A stretch of 64,000 nt of DNA from Shewanella sp. MR-4 (lineage in GTDB: Bacteria > Pseudomonadota > Gammaproteobacteria > Enterobacterales > Shewanellaceae). Under the pieces are notes generated by a model. That model was given only the letters and a program-made list of their open reading frames with translations. It was not told the DNA's origin and made no database searches. The DNA lies in the NCBI RefSeq assembly GCF_000014685.1, contig NC_008321.1:4275001-4339000 (forward strand), in the 5' to 3' direction. Of this stretch, positions 52,934-61,141 are shown one piece after another. How positions within the stretch are numbered: position 1 is the first letter of the stretch; every line of letters begins with the position of its first letter. Both the position numbers and the translations under genes were made by a program.

Positions 52934-54013
52934 ATGACTCAACACTCAGTGCAAATAGAACAAAAAATCGCATGGGTTTACCTGATAAACCTAGCGTTTT
53001 ATCTGATCCCGTTGTTTGTCACGCCCTATCCGAGCTGGCAGATAGGGCTCATTTTAGCCGTACTGATTCCCTTTATTTACAGCTACTTTTGGGCCTATCG
53101 CTGCCATACTCGAGTGGCTTATCGACCCATCAGCGTCATGCTATTACTGGCGATTGCCATAACGCCCATCAATCCTGGCTCTATTTCTCTGTTTACCTTT
53201 GCCAGCTTCTTTATTGGCTTCTTCTATCCACTCAGAGTCAGCATGCTAAGTTGGTTTGGAATTTTGGCCTTATTGTTCTTACTCAACCACTTTATCCAGT
53301 TCAACAATCTGTATTTCCCACTGTATGGCTCGGCGTTAGTTTTCGGCGTTGGCATGCTGGGGATTGCCGAGCAAAAACGTTATCAGCACAGATTGAAGGA
53401 GCGGCAAAGCGCGCAGGAGATCAGCACCTTAGCGACCATGGTTGAACGGGAGCGCATCGCCAGAGACTTACACGATATCATGGGGCACAGCCTGTCATCG
53501 ATTGCCCTAAAAGCTGAACTGGCGGAAAAACTGCTCGCCAAACAAGAATATCAATTAGCGACCACTCAGCTGCAGGAGCTAGGACAAATCGCTCGGGAGA
53601 GCTTGAGCCAAATTAGGCATACAGTCTCAGATTATAAACATAAAGGGCTGGCCAGCTGCGTCACTCAATTATGTCACTCCCTGAGGGACAAAGGCATCGC
53701 GGTGGAGCTGCTAGGCGAGTTACCCAAATTGTCCGCCAGAGCAGAGAGTCAACTCGGTTTAGTGTTAACTGAGCTCGTGAATAATATTCTGCGCCACAGC
53801 AGCGCCAGCCAATGCCGCATTCAGTTTCGCGAGCAGGCCGATAGCCTTATCGTCGACGTGCAAGATAACGCCCCGGCAAGCCCTATTATCGAGGGTAATG
53901 GCCTAACAGGGATCCGCGAGCGGCTCGCTAGCCTTGGGGGACATTTAAGCTATGATCTTGAACAGGGATACGCCTTTAGCGTCAGTTTACCTTTGCTGGG
54001 AGCAACAGATTAA
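52934..54013 (+). CDS. Sensor histidine kinase, DesK/NarX-like (HisKA_3)
   Basis: A 359-residue inner-membrane kinase. Five or so membrane segments fill residues 15-145. A short linker helix leads to the dimerisation domain ERERIARDLHDIMGHSLSSIALKAELA, with phosphoacceptor His at about 180. A HATPase_c domain follows (LVLTELVNNILRHSSASQC, VQDNAPAS, NGLTGIRERLASLGG). The membrane-embedded sensor without a periplasmic loop resembles the membrane-fluidity sensor DesK; that link is structural analogy only. The stop overlaps the next start by one base (TAATG). Confidence 0.9.
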   Translation: MTQHSVQIEQKIAWVYLINLAFYLIPLFVTPYPSWQIGLILAVLIPFIYSYFWAYRCHTRVAYRPISVMLLLAIAITPINPGSISLFTFASFFIGFFYPLRVSMLSWFGILALLFLLNHFIQFNNLYFPLYGSALVFGVGMLGIAEQKRYQHRLKERQSAQEISTLATMVERERIARDLHDIMGHSLSSIALKAELAEKLLAKQEYQLATTQLQELGQIARESLSQIRHTVSDYKHKGLASCVTQLCHSLRDKGIAVELLGELPKLSARAESQLGLVLTELVNNILRHSSASQCRIQFREQADSLIVDVQDNAPASPIIEGNGLTGIRERLASLGGHLSYDLEQGYAFSVSLPLLGATD

Positions 54014-54609
54014 TGCACATTCTTCTCGCGGAAGATCAGGCCATGGTGCGCGGCGCGCTCGCAGCACTGTTAACCCTAGCGGGCGGTTTCACCATTACCC
54101 AAGCCAGCAATGGCGATGAAGCCTTAAACCTGCTGAAACAACAACATTTCGATCTACTGCTGACGGATATCGAAATGCCGGGAAGAACAGGTTTGGAGTT
54201 GGCAACTTGGCTTAAAGAACAGCATAGCCATACCAAAGTTGTTGTTATTACCACCTTTGGCCGCGCAGGTTATATTAAACGCGCCATTGAAGCAGGCGTG
54301 GGTGGCTTTTTACTGAAAGATGCGCCCTCGGAAACCTTAGTCCATGCCATTCAACAAGTGATTGCGGGTAAGCGGATTATCGATCCTGAGCTGGCAATCA
54401 TGGCGATTGGCGATGTCGACCCTCTCAATGATAAAGAGCGCCGCGCCCTACGTTTTGCCAGTGAAGGTAAATCCACCGCCGAGATAGCCGAGATGCTGTT
54501 TATTGCCGAAGGCACGGTACGTAACTATCTATCCGAAGCCATTGCCAAACTCAATGCGAGCAACCGAATCGATGCCGCCCGCATCGCCAAGCAAAAAGGT
54601 TGGTTATAG
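54013..54609 (+). CDS. Response regulator, NarL/FixJ family (DesR-like)
   Basis: A 198-residue regulator. The receiver domain has acidic residues in LLAEDQAM, the phosphoacceptor Asp at about 52 in LLLTDIEMPG, and Lys in FLLKDAPSE. A LuxR-type helix-turn-helix follows: STAEIAEMLFIAEGTVRNYLSEAIAKL. It pairs with the kinase immediately upstream, translated coupled. Targets are unknown; the upstream TPR protein may belong to its regulon. Confidence 0.92.
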   Translation: MHILLAEDQAMVRGALAALLTLAGGFTITQASNGDEALNLLKQQHFDLLLTDIEMPGRTGLELATWLKEQHSHTKVVVITTFGRAGYIKRAIEAGVGGFLLKDAPSETLVHAIQQVIAGKRIIDPELAIMAIGDVDPLNDKERRALRFASEGKSTAEIAEMLFIAEGTVRNYLSEAIAKLNASNRIDAARIAKQKGWL

Positions 54610-54614
54610 CTCTG

Positions 54615-55385
54615 CTAGTTGTCATAAATGCAGTAAATGCGGTCGAATTTTCCTAAGGCTAAATCATCCCGGTGGATAATAAAATTCAACTGCATAGAGT
54701 GCTCACTATAGACGGCTTTGAACAGCACCAGATAATCTTCGGCATTGCCGCCTAATTCAGCCGCAGCGTGGAGTTCGGGGGCTTTATAGCGGCTATCACC
54801 ATGGCCATTAATGCAGGCGATACCATTGTAATACGGCAGCGGCTGCTCGGGGACGAGCAATGCCTGCAAGTTGGATGACTGCCAGTCGGTATTAGCCCAT
54901 TGCGATTGAGTGAGAATCTGACCAGGGATAAACCCGTGCACATTCAATTGTATCAGCTCATAGCCCTTGAGCTGATCTTGCCACTCTGGTGCCAATTCAT
55001 CATCTACAACCGCTAGGGCCTCCAGCACCATAGCTTGTTGCGGTTCAGGTAGCGCTTGTAAACGGTCCTTGGCTAACCTTACTAAATGCGGGTTGTCACT
55101 ATTAATCATGTCAGGGGCTATCATCTTTATGCTGGCAATTCCCTGAAGTTGATAAGCCGCTTCATACTCATAGTTTGCACATACAGCATCGTCGAACTTA
55201 AGTTCGGCAATCGCTTTCCCAGACTTTAGTTGCTGATCTTCAGCGACATAATAAACATGGCCGCGAAGCATTTCCGAGAATCGCCAGCGCTCCAAAAAGA
55301 ACAACAATCGCCCTTCTCGGGGCAAATAAGATTGAAACGCCTTTAGGTCGCTACAGTTGAGCTGTGCAATAAATTGCATGGGCAC
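54615..55385 (-). CDS. DUF1963 (YwqG-like) protein, C-terminal fragment downstream of an amber codon
   Basis: A 256-residue frame beginning at GTG 55383-55385 (VPMQFIAQLNCSDLKAF). It contains the DUF1963 core GRLLFFLERW and the C-terminal Cys-containing FDRIYCIYDN. The start is poor: no clear ribosome-binding site. It lies in the same reading frame as the 55395-55760 fragment, separated only by a TAG at 55395-55397, with three further codons between stop and GTG. Intact DUF1963 proteins join these two halves, so this is probably the broken 3' part of one gene, expressible by re-initiation or readthrough. Biochemical function of DUF1963 is unknown. Confidence 0.7.
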   Translation of the reverse strand: MPMQFIAQLNCSDLKAFQSYLPREGRLLFFLERWRFSEMLRGHVYYVAEDQQLKSGKAIAELKFDDAVCANYEYEAAYQLQGIASIKMIAPDMINSDNPHLVRLAKDRLQALPEPQQAMVLEALAVVDDELAPEWQDQLKGYELIQLNVHGFIPGQILTQSQWANTDWQSSNLQALLVPEQPLPYYNGIACINGHGDSRYKAPELHAAAELGGNAEDYLVLFKAVYSEHSMQLNFIIHRDDLALGKFDRIYCIYDN

Positions 55386-55394
55386 ACGGAAGGC

Positions 55395-55760
55395 CTACGC
55401 CGCCTCGTCCCAATCCCAAAGATGCGCCTCATCTGTCTCCCAATCGTCCTGCCAGTCCTCCCGCCAATGCTCATTAATAAACTCGCGGGTATGACCAAAG
55501 CTCTCAACATAGCCATCCAGCATCTCCTCCCTTCCAACCAAAGTCACCGGATAATCCATGCCGACAGGCAAATCCGGCAATCCACCTAGTCGGCTGTTAC
55601 CTAACTGGGCATAGTCTTCGTTTGCACAGGGATAGAGGTCGACACTACTGCGAATAAACGCCGAGAGAACATTGGCAAGCTTGGGGTCTTTAAACTGTGC
55701 CAGCTTTTGCTCGAGTAACTGCTGACGGATGGGGGAATTTTCTGCTAACAACATATCCAT
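55395..55760 (-). CDS. DUF1963 (YwqG-like) protein, N-terminal fragment ending at an in-frame amber codon
   Basis: A 121-codon fragment from the ATG at 55758-55760, which has GAGG just upstream. TTG 55805 and ATG 55796 are alternative starts. The DUF1963 N-terminal signature is clear in QLGNSRLGGLPDLPVGMDYP. A Trp/Asp/Glu-rich stretch follows (EHWREDWQDDWETDEAHLWDW), then DEAA and TAG. Reading through the TAG would give AFRVPMQFIAQLN, the expected continuation of the family. It is therefore likely a nonsense-interrupted pseudogene or a readthrough gene, not an independent protein. Confidence 0.6.
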   Translation of the reverse strand: MDMLLAENSPIRQQLLEQKLAQFKDPKLANVLSAFIRSSVDLYPCANEDYAQLGNSRLGGLPDLPVGMDYPVTLVGREEMLDGYVESFGHTREFINEHWREDWQDDWETDEAHLWDWDEAA

Positions 55761-55976
55761 ATTGACCTCACTGCTCCAATATTGGCTTTTTATCATTTCT
55801 ATCAAATATTTGCTATCGCTTAACCGTTCAAACTGCCAACGCTGTCACGCTAACACTAACGCCTGAGTCAGCCGCTTGCGGCTCTGGCGGACAGCGATCC
55901 TGTGAATTGAAAACCCTTAGGCGAATTACTGCTACACTCAAATTCTGCGCAAAAAGATCAACAAAAGGATTTGTTT

Positions 55977-57503
55977 ATGGCGATAGCCTGCGTGCAAACC
56001 CGAGCCAGTTGCGGTGTTGAGGCTCCAGAAGTCATCGTTGAAGTGCATCTCAGTAATGGTCTGCCCGCCTTTAATCTGGTGGGCTTACCCGAAGCCTCGG
56101 TCAAAGAAGCGCGCGAGCGGGTACGCAGCGCCTTGATTAATGCAGGATTTGAATTCCCCATGCGCAGGATAACGGTTAATCTCGCGCCGGCGGACTTGCC
56201 TAAACAAGGGGGTCGTTACGATTTGCCCATCGCCATAGGCATTCTGGCGGCTTCGGAGCAAATCCCTGCCAGCAGCCTTAAAAATACCGAATTTGTCGGC
56301 GAACTCGCGCTCTCAGGGCAGATACGCCATTGCCAAGGGTTACTGCCAGCCATCATTGCGGCTAAGCGTCATAATAATCAGTTAATTCTTCCCTTAGAGA
56401 ATCGCCACGATGCCGAGCTTGTGGGCTATCACGGGGTCTATTTTGCTTCCCATTTGCAGAGCCTAGCCGCGTTTCTCCACGGACAAGCGCCATTGCCTAT
56501 GCTCGAACAACAGCTCGAATGGATTAGCGATGAGGCGCCAACCACCCAGCCTTGCCTCAGCGACGTCATAGGCCAGTATCAAGCTAAACAGGCCCTCGAA
56601 ATCGCCGCGGCCGGAAACCATAACCTGTTGATGCTCGGCCCGCCAGGCACGGGTAAAACCATGTTAGCGAGCCGCATTATGGCGCTACTGCCCATACTCA
56701 ATTACGAAGAGGCATTAGAGGTCGCCGCCATTCACTCGGTGGCGGGCATTAATATCAAACCGCAGGATTTTCTCAAGCGGCCATTTCGGGCGCCGCACCA
56801 TACCAGTTCATCCATCTCCTTGGTTGGTGGCGGCAGCATTCCTAAACCGGGGGAAATCTCCCTCGCCCATCGCGGCGTGTTATTTTTAGATGAAGTCGCC
56901 GAGTTTCCCCGCAAGGTACTCGATTGCCTGCGTGAACCCATGGAAACGGGCGAAGTAGTGATCTCCCGCGCCGCCGCTAAGTTAACCTTTTTGAGCCGCT
57001 TTCAGTTGATTGCCGCCATGAATCCCAGTCCCAGCGGCGATATTGAAGGGGCGAACCGCGCCACACCCGATCAGGTTCAGCGCTATCTCGCCAGACTCTC
57101 GGGGCCTTTTTTAGATAGGTTCGACCTCACCATCGAAGTCCCCAAACTCCCTGCGGGTACACTCACACAACCAACAAGTACCAGCGAAACCAGTGATGAA
57201 ATCGCTAAACGAGTCAAACGCGCCCGCGATAGCCAACTCGCGCGAGCTGGCGTGCTCAACAGTGAACTCTCGGGAAAAAAACTAAAGCAATTCGGCGGCC
57301 TTAGCGACGCCGACTTAGGCTTTTTAGAACAGAGTGTCGTCAAGCTTGGGTTATCCGTTCGCAGCTTCCATCGGATTCAACGCGTCGCTCGCACCATTGC
57401 CGATCTTGAGCAAGCGCCCAATACCGAACGGCGCCACCTCGCCCAAGCCTTAGGTTATCGCGCCATGGATAAGCTGCTCGCCCGTTTATCCCAGCAGTAT
57501 TGA
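55977..57503 (+). CDS. comM: ComM/YifB family Mg-chelatase-like AAA+ ATPase
   Basis: A 508-residue protein. The ATG at 55977 has AGGA 7 bases upstream (a TTG 6 bases earlier is possible). The order is N-terminal Lon-protease-like fold (IVEVHLSNGLPAFNLVGLPEASVKEARERVRSAL at about 20-55), Mg-chelatase AAA+ core with Walker A LGPPGTGKTMLASR and Walker B GVLFLDEVAEF, and a C-terminal Mg-chelatase lid. ComM is a hexameric helicase for branch migration in natural transformation in Vibrio; the same role is plausible here. It is single and divergent from the DUF1963 gene. Confidence 0.93.
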   Translation: MAIACVQTRASCGVEAPEVIVEVHLSNGLPAFNLVGLPEASVKEARERVRSALINAGFEFPMRRITVNLAPADLPKQGGRYDLPIAIGILAASEQIPASSLKNTEFVGELALSGQIRHCQGLLPAIIAAKRHNNQLILPLENRHDAELVGYHGVYFASHLQSLAAFLHGQAPLPMLEQQLEWISDEAPTTQPCLSDVIGQYQAKQALEIAAAGNHNLLMLGPPGTGKTMLASRIMALLPILNYEEALEVAAIHSVAGINIKPQDFLKRPFRAPHHTSSSISLVGGGSIPKPGEISLAHRGVLFLDEVAEFPRKVLDCLREPMETGEVVISRAAAKLTFLSRFQLIAAMNPSPSGDIEGANRATPDQVQRYLARLSGPFLDRFDLTIEVPKLPAGTLTQPTSTSETSDEIAKRVKRARDSQLARAGVLNSELSGKKLKQFGGLSDADLGFLEQSVVKLGLSVRSFHRIQRVARTIADLEQAPNTERRHLAQALGYRAMDKLLARLSQQY

Positions 57504-57601
57504 ACTCAAAATATTAACAAATGCGCTGACCAGCTGCCGTAAGATTGAGCCAAACGCCGACACCGAGTAACATAGGCCTCCAATTTTATCAGGAGGCACT
57601 A

Positions 57602-58504
57602 ATGGGGACGCTGTTTTCACAATTAAAAGGCTGCATTGCCTTCTTAGGTTATGTGGTGAACACCTTGTTTTGGGTTATACCCATAGTGCTGGGCAGTTTG
57701 ATAAAGCTTATCCCTCTGCCGCCTTTGAGAACGGCCATCAGTTACTTTCTCGACTTTTGCGCCAGCGCCTGGATAAGCGTCAATGGTGTGATTGAACGTG
57801 TGCTACACCCTGTAGAAATTGAACTCTCGGGTGAGACTCAATTCTCGACCAAAGAATGGTATATGGTGATTGCTAACCATCAGTCTTGGGTGGATATTTT
57901 AATCCTGCAACGGGTGTTTAACCGCCGCATTCCCTTCCTGAAGTTCTTCCTCAAACAGGAACTACTTTATGTACCAGTATTAGGATTGGCGTGGTGGGCA
58001 TTAGACTTTCCCTTTATGCGCCGCTATAGCACATCACAGCTGAAGAAAAATCCGAAGCTCAAGGGTAAAGATATTGAAATTACACGTAAAGCCTGCGCGA
58101 AATTTAAGACAAAGCCCGTCAGTGTGATGAACTTTGTCGAAGGCACGCGCTTTACTAAGGCGAAACATAAAAAGCAAAACTCACAGTTCCAACATCTGTT
58201 AAAACCTAAAGCGGGTGGCATGGCCTTCGCGCTATCGGCGATGGGAGAACAGATCCACAAGTTAGTGGATGTTGCGATTTACTACCCGGGCCCAGTTCCT
58301 AGCTTTTGGGACTACCTGACAGGCAAGCTGCCAAAGGTTAAAGTACACATTAAAGTGACCGATATTGCGCCAGGCATGCGTGGCGACTATATGAACGATC
58401 GTGATTTCAAAATTGGCTTCCAAGAACAGTTGAACGAACTTTGGCTCGCAAAAGATCAAGTGATCAGCCAACTGGCTGGCCAAGCGGACCAAGAAGTAAG
58501 GTAA
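57602..58504 (+). CDS. Lysophospholipid acyltransferase (LPLAT), YihG-like, copy 1
   Basis: A 300-residue membrane acyltransferase. The ATG at 57602 follows GGAGG by 5 bases. N-terminal membrane segment(s) lie at about 10-40. The LPLAT block I is NHQSWVD (His93, Asp98, the H-x4-D motif) and block III is NFVEGTRF (Glu180). A 40-residue segment FFLKQELLYVPVLGLAWWAL lies between. This resembles YihG-type probable acyltransferases near 310 residues that act on lysophosphatidic acid. The next gene is a paralog, 7 bases away. Confidence 0.88.
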   Translation: MGTLFSQLKGCIAFLGYVVNTLFWVIPIVLGSLIKLIPLPPLRTAISYFLDFCASAWISVNGVIERVLHPVEIELSGETQFSTKEWYMVIANHQSWVDILILQRVFNRRIPFLKFFLKQELLYVPVLGLAWWALDFPFMRRYSTSQLKKNPKLKGKDIEITRKACAKFKTKPVSVMNFVEGTRFTKAKHKKQNSQFQHLLKPKAGGMAFALSAMGEQIHKLVDVAIYYPGPVPSFWDYLTGKLPKVKVHIKVTDIAPGMRGDYMNDRDFKIGFQEQLNELWLAKDQVISQLAGQADQEVR

Positions 58505-58511
58505 AACCTCT

Positions 58512-59453
58512 ATGTTGAATTTCCTTCCCGGCCCAGTGCTGTTTATTCTCAGTCTGAGCCTGCTGATCATTAACACCGCCCTTTGGGGAACCTTGGTTTG
58601 CCTCGGTGGTGTAGTGAAAATGCTGATGCCAGCTCAAAGTGCACGCAACGCAGTGACCGCACTGATGAACCGTTTTATGTGGGCATGGGCGAGCTGCAAT
58701 GGTGGCATTTTATATTTGATTGCCAAAATTGAGTGGGACATCCAAGGCCTCGAAGGATTGGATAAAAACGGCTGGTACTTGTTAATCAGTAACCACCTCA
58801 GTGGCTTTGATATTGCCGCGCAGACCTACCTGCTGCGTAACCATATCCCTATGCTGAAGTTCTTTCTCAAGAAAGAGTTGATCTATGTGCCCATTATGGG
58901 CCTAGGTTGCTGGGCGCTCGACATGCCCTTTATGGACAGAACCAGCCCGGCAAAACTCAAGAAAAATCCAAAGCTTAAGGGTAAGGATTTAGCGACCACT
59001 CGCCGCGCCTGTGAAAAGTTTAAAAATATGCCCACCTCGATCATCAACTATGTTGAGGGCAGCCGTTTTACCGAAGACAAGCGCCAGCGTCAGGATTCAC
59101 CTTACCGCCACTTGCTGCGTCCTAAGGCGGGCGGAATTGCCTTCACCCTGTCGGCCATGGGTGAGCAATTTACCAATCTATTGGATGTAACCTTAGTGTA
59201 TCCCGATGCGCCAGATGATGTGTTATTCGGCGTGATGAATGGCAAAGTACGGAAGATTGTGGTGCGGGTACGCGCCTTACCAGTGCCCCAAGTCGATGCC
59301 ACTCGCTACTTTTCAGAATCTGAATATCGGGTCGAGTTTCAGCGTTGGTTAAACCAAGTTTGGGCCGAGAAAGATGAGCAAATCGATGCGCTATTACTGC
59401 AACATCGACAGCTCACGGATAGCGCCACCAGCACCCACACACAGCTTCACTAA
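58512..59453 (+). CDS. Lysophospholipid acyltransferase (LPLAT), YihG-like, copy 2
   Basis: A 313-residue paralog of the preceding protein. Block I is NHLSGFD (His95, Asp100) and block III is NYVEGSRF (Glu182), so both catalytic motifs are intact. Long identical-type stretches such as LKKNPKLKGKD and LRPKAGGIAF show a tandem duplication. Residues lining the acceptor site differ (GTR versus GSR, HQSW versus HLSG), which could mean different acyl or acceptor preference; that is inference. Co-transcribed with copy 1. Confidence 0.88.
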   Translation: MLNFLPGPVLFILSLSLLIINTALWGTLVCLGGVVKMLMPAQSARNAVTALMNRFMWAWASCNGGILYLIAKIEWDIQGLEGLDKNGWYLLISNHLSGFDIAAQTYLLRNHIPMLKFFLKKELIYVPIMGLGCWALDMPFMDRTSPAKLKKNPKLKGKDLATTRRACEKFKNMPTSIINYVEGSRFTEDKRQRQDSPYRHLLRPKAGGIAFTLSAMGEQFTNLLDVTLVYPDAPDDVLFGVMNGKVRKIVVRVRALPVPQVDATRYFSESEYRVEFQRWLNQVWAEKDEQIDALLLQHRQLTDSATSTHTQLH

Positions 59454-59469
59454 CGTAAAGTGAGTCGAT

Positions 59470-59495
59470 AGCGGGTTTGGCTTGCCCGCTTATTC
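59470..59495. terminator. Weak hairpin between copy 2 acyltransferase and the DUF523 gene
   Basis: A 6-bp stem AGCGGG / CCCGCT with a 9-base loop (59470-59490) sits between convergent genes. The T-run is poor, so termination here is only possible. Confidence 0.35.
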
Positions 59496-59954
59496 CGCCT
59501 CAAGCAGCGCCAACCTCGTTGCCGCTTGCGCTAATTCCGTTTCATTAAACACACTCACACCCGCCGCCCGCAGTAATTCCGCCGTCATTCCTTGCCCTGC
59601 GATTAAACGTTTACTGAAAGTGCCATCATAAATATGTTGATTGCCACAGGAAGGACTACGCGCCTTTAAAATCGCAATCTTAATACCTTGCTCCTGAGCC
59701 AGAGCAAGCGCCTTTTGTGCTCCCAACCGAAAGGCCGCAGTCACATCCTCCCCCTGCGCCGTTAGCACTGCCTCGCCGACACGCTCGGCCGCGGGCCTTG
59801 GTGTGGGTAATCCGCCCGCGCATTCGGGACAAAATGCCACGATACGACCTTCCCGCTGCCATCGCTGCATCCACTCGTCTTGCAGCAGATTATGGCCACC
59901 GTCATAACGTACCGCCTGCCCGAGCAAACAACTGCTAATGAGGATTTTCTCCAT
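59490..59954 (-). CDS. DUF523 family protein (TudS-like)
   Basis: A 154-residue cytoplasmic protein of the DUF523 family. Conserved cysteines are in ISSCLLGQAVRYDGG (Cys9), FCPECAGGLP (42 and 45) and ARSPSCGNQHIYDG (about 104). Family members such as the thiouracil desulfidase TudS use three of these cysteines to hold a [4Fe-4S] cluster and remove sulfur from thiouracil. The Cys pattern is seen here; substrate and activity are inferred. It is convergent with the LPLAT pair. Confidence 0.82.
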   Translation of the reverse strand: MEKILISSCLLGQAVRYDGGHNLLQDEWMQRWQREGRIVAFCPECAGGLPTPRPAAERVGEAVLTAQGEDVTAAFRLGAQKALALAQEQGIKIAILKARSPSCGNQHIYDGTFSKRLIAGQGMTAELLRAAGVSVFNETELAQAATRLALLEAE

Positions 59955-60077
59955 CTTGCCCCTCTATACCTTCACCCTGTGAGTACCGACCCATACCTCT
60001 TCAGCATTGTACTCAATAAGTCGCAATGGGGTAAAAGCTGTGCTTGTTCGGACCATTAGACATCACTCAACACCAAA

Positions 60078-60089
60078 ATTGTCGACAAT
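60078..60089. promoter_or_regulatory. Operator copy 1 of the methylcitrate operon regulator
   Basis: Perfect palindrome ATTGTCGACAAT, the upstream copy of three. It is about 120 bases before the other two copies. It is likely bound by the GntR-type regulator encoded next. Confidence 0.65.
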
Positions 60090-60209
60090 TATCAATTATA
60101 AAATAGAGAAGATAAAATTACCAAAATCAACTAAAAACAAAAATAACCAACAAATACAATAATTAATATAGTAAAAACTAGAAATATAGACTTACGTCTA
60201 AGTAAACAT

Positions 60210-60221
60210 ATTGTTGACAAT
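60210..60221. promoter_or_regulatory. Operator copy 2, overlapping the -35 box
   Basis: ATTGTTGACAAT differs from the perfect palindrome by one base. It contains the -35 hexamer TTGACA itself, so binding would block RNA polymerase. Confidence 0.68.
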
Positions 60222-60242
60222 CGTCATTAACGGGACTATTTT
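60214..60242 (+). promoter_or_regulatory. Predicted sigma70 promoter of the prp operon
   Basis: TTGACA (60214-60219) and TATTTT (60237-60242) at exactly 17 bp spacing. The start point would be near 60249, inside operator copy 3. Confidence 0.7.
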
Positions 60243-60248
60243 TTACCC

Positions 60249-60260
60249 ATTGTCGACAAT
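60249..60260. promoter_or_regulatory. Operator copy 3, at the predicted start point
   Basis: Perfect palindrome ATTGTCGACAAT at the predicted transcription start. Copies 2 and 3 bracket the promoter, a strong repression layout. Confidence 0.68.
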
Positions 60261-60277
60261 CCAGCAATCAACGAGTG

Positions 60278-61075
60278 ATGCGCAGTATGTTGAAGCAAGA
60301 GACCATATTCCCAACAGATGACACCCCAAGCTCAGTGGCTCATGCCGCGACGAGCCCAACGAACAAGGTGAAATCCCTCGCCAGCGAAAAATCGTCGACC
60401 ACCTTAGCCGATCAAATTTTGGTGCAAATACAAACCAGCATCATCAAGGGCGAACTGCCTGCGGGCAGTAAGATCAACGAGCAAGCCCTCGCCGAAAAAT
60501 ATGGCATCAGCCGCGGCCCAACCCGTGAAGCGCTGCAAACCTTAGAAAGACAACGTCTCGTTGTCCGCGCGCCCCATGTGGGTGCCCGTGTTGCTCAACT
60601 CACAGTGAGCGAGTTAAACGATTTATATCAATTGCGTAGCGTGCTCGAAGGCATGGCCTGCGAACTCGCCGCCAACCGTATTACCCCAGAACAGCTGGCG
60701 AAGTTGCAAGACTTACTCGCCGTGCAAGAAACCGCACTGGCCAATGGCGATACCTATTTCCAAGAGGAAGGCGATGTCGACTTCCACTATCAAATCATCC
60801 AAGCCAGCGGCAATAAGCATCTGCAAGAAACCTTAATTGGTGGGCTTTACCACCTGCTGCGGATGTATCGCTATCAATGCACTAATAAGAACCGCCCAGT
60901 AAAAGCCATTGCCGAACATAGACGTATCGTCGAGGCCATCGCCCAGCGTGATGGTGAACTCGCCAGTCTGTTGATGCGTCGCCATATTGAGCAAGGCCGT
61001 AAAAATACCGAATTACGCTTGATTGAATTACAAGCTAACGCCGCCGCGAAAGAAACCTTAGCCAATATTAACTAA
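60278..61075 (+). CDS. prpR: GntR family transcriptional regulator of the methylcitrate operon
   Basis: A 265-residue FadR-subfamily GntR regulator. The first ~40 residues are poorly ordered and Ser/Thr-rich. The winged helix-turn-helix contains INEQALAEKYGISRGPTREALQTLERQRLV. A helical FCD effector domain follows, with a likely metal site formed by Asp/His residues in VDFHYQIIQASGNKHL and EHRRIVEAI. In Shewanella a GntR-type PrpR controls propionate genes through a TTGTCGACAA-like motif; this protein is inferred to be it. The start is uncertain among GTG 60275, ATG 60278 and ATG 60287. Confidence 0.85.
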   Translation: MRSMLKQETIFPTDDTPSSVAHAATSPTNKVKSLASEKSSTTLADQILVQIQTSIIKGELPAGSKINEQALAEKYGISRGPTREALQTLERQRLVVRAPHVGARVAQLTVSELNDLYQLRSVLEGMACELAANRITPEQLAKLQDLLAVQETALANGDTYFQEEGDVDFHYQIIQASGNKHLQETLIGGLYHLLRMYRYQCTNKNRPVKAIAEHRRIVEAIAQRDGELASLLMRRHIEQGRKNTELRLIELQANAAAKETLANIN

Positions 61076-61141
61076 GGCGTTGCGGCCCATAAGCATCCAA
61101 TGCTGAACACTCAGTACCCTAAATAGGATAAGGACAAGACC

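Larger units (their letters stand above)
59955..60277. other. Intergenic, AT-rich promoter region of the methylcitrate operon
   Basis: About 320 bases with no gene. It carries three copies of a 12-bp palindrome (60078-60089, 60210-60221, 60249-60260) and a sigma70 promoter; see the separate entries. Confidence 0.6.
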
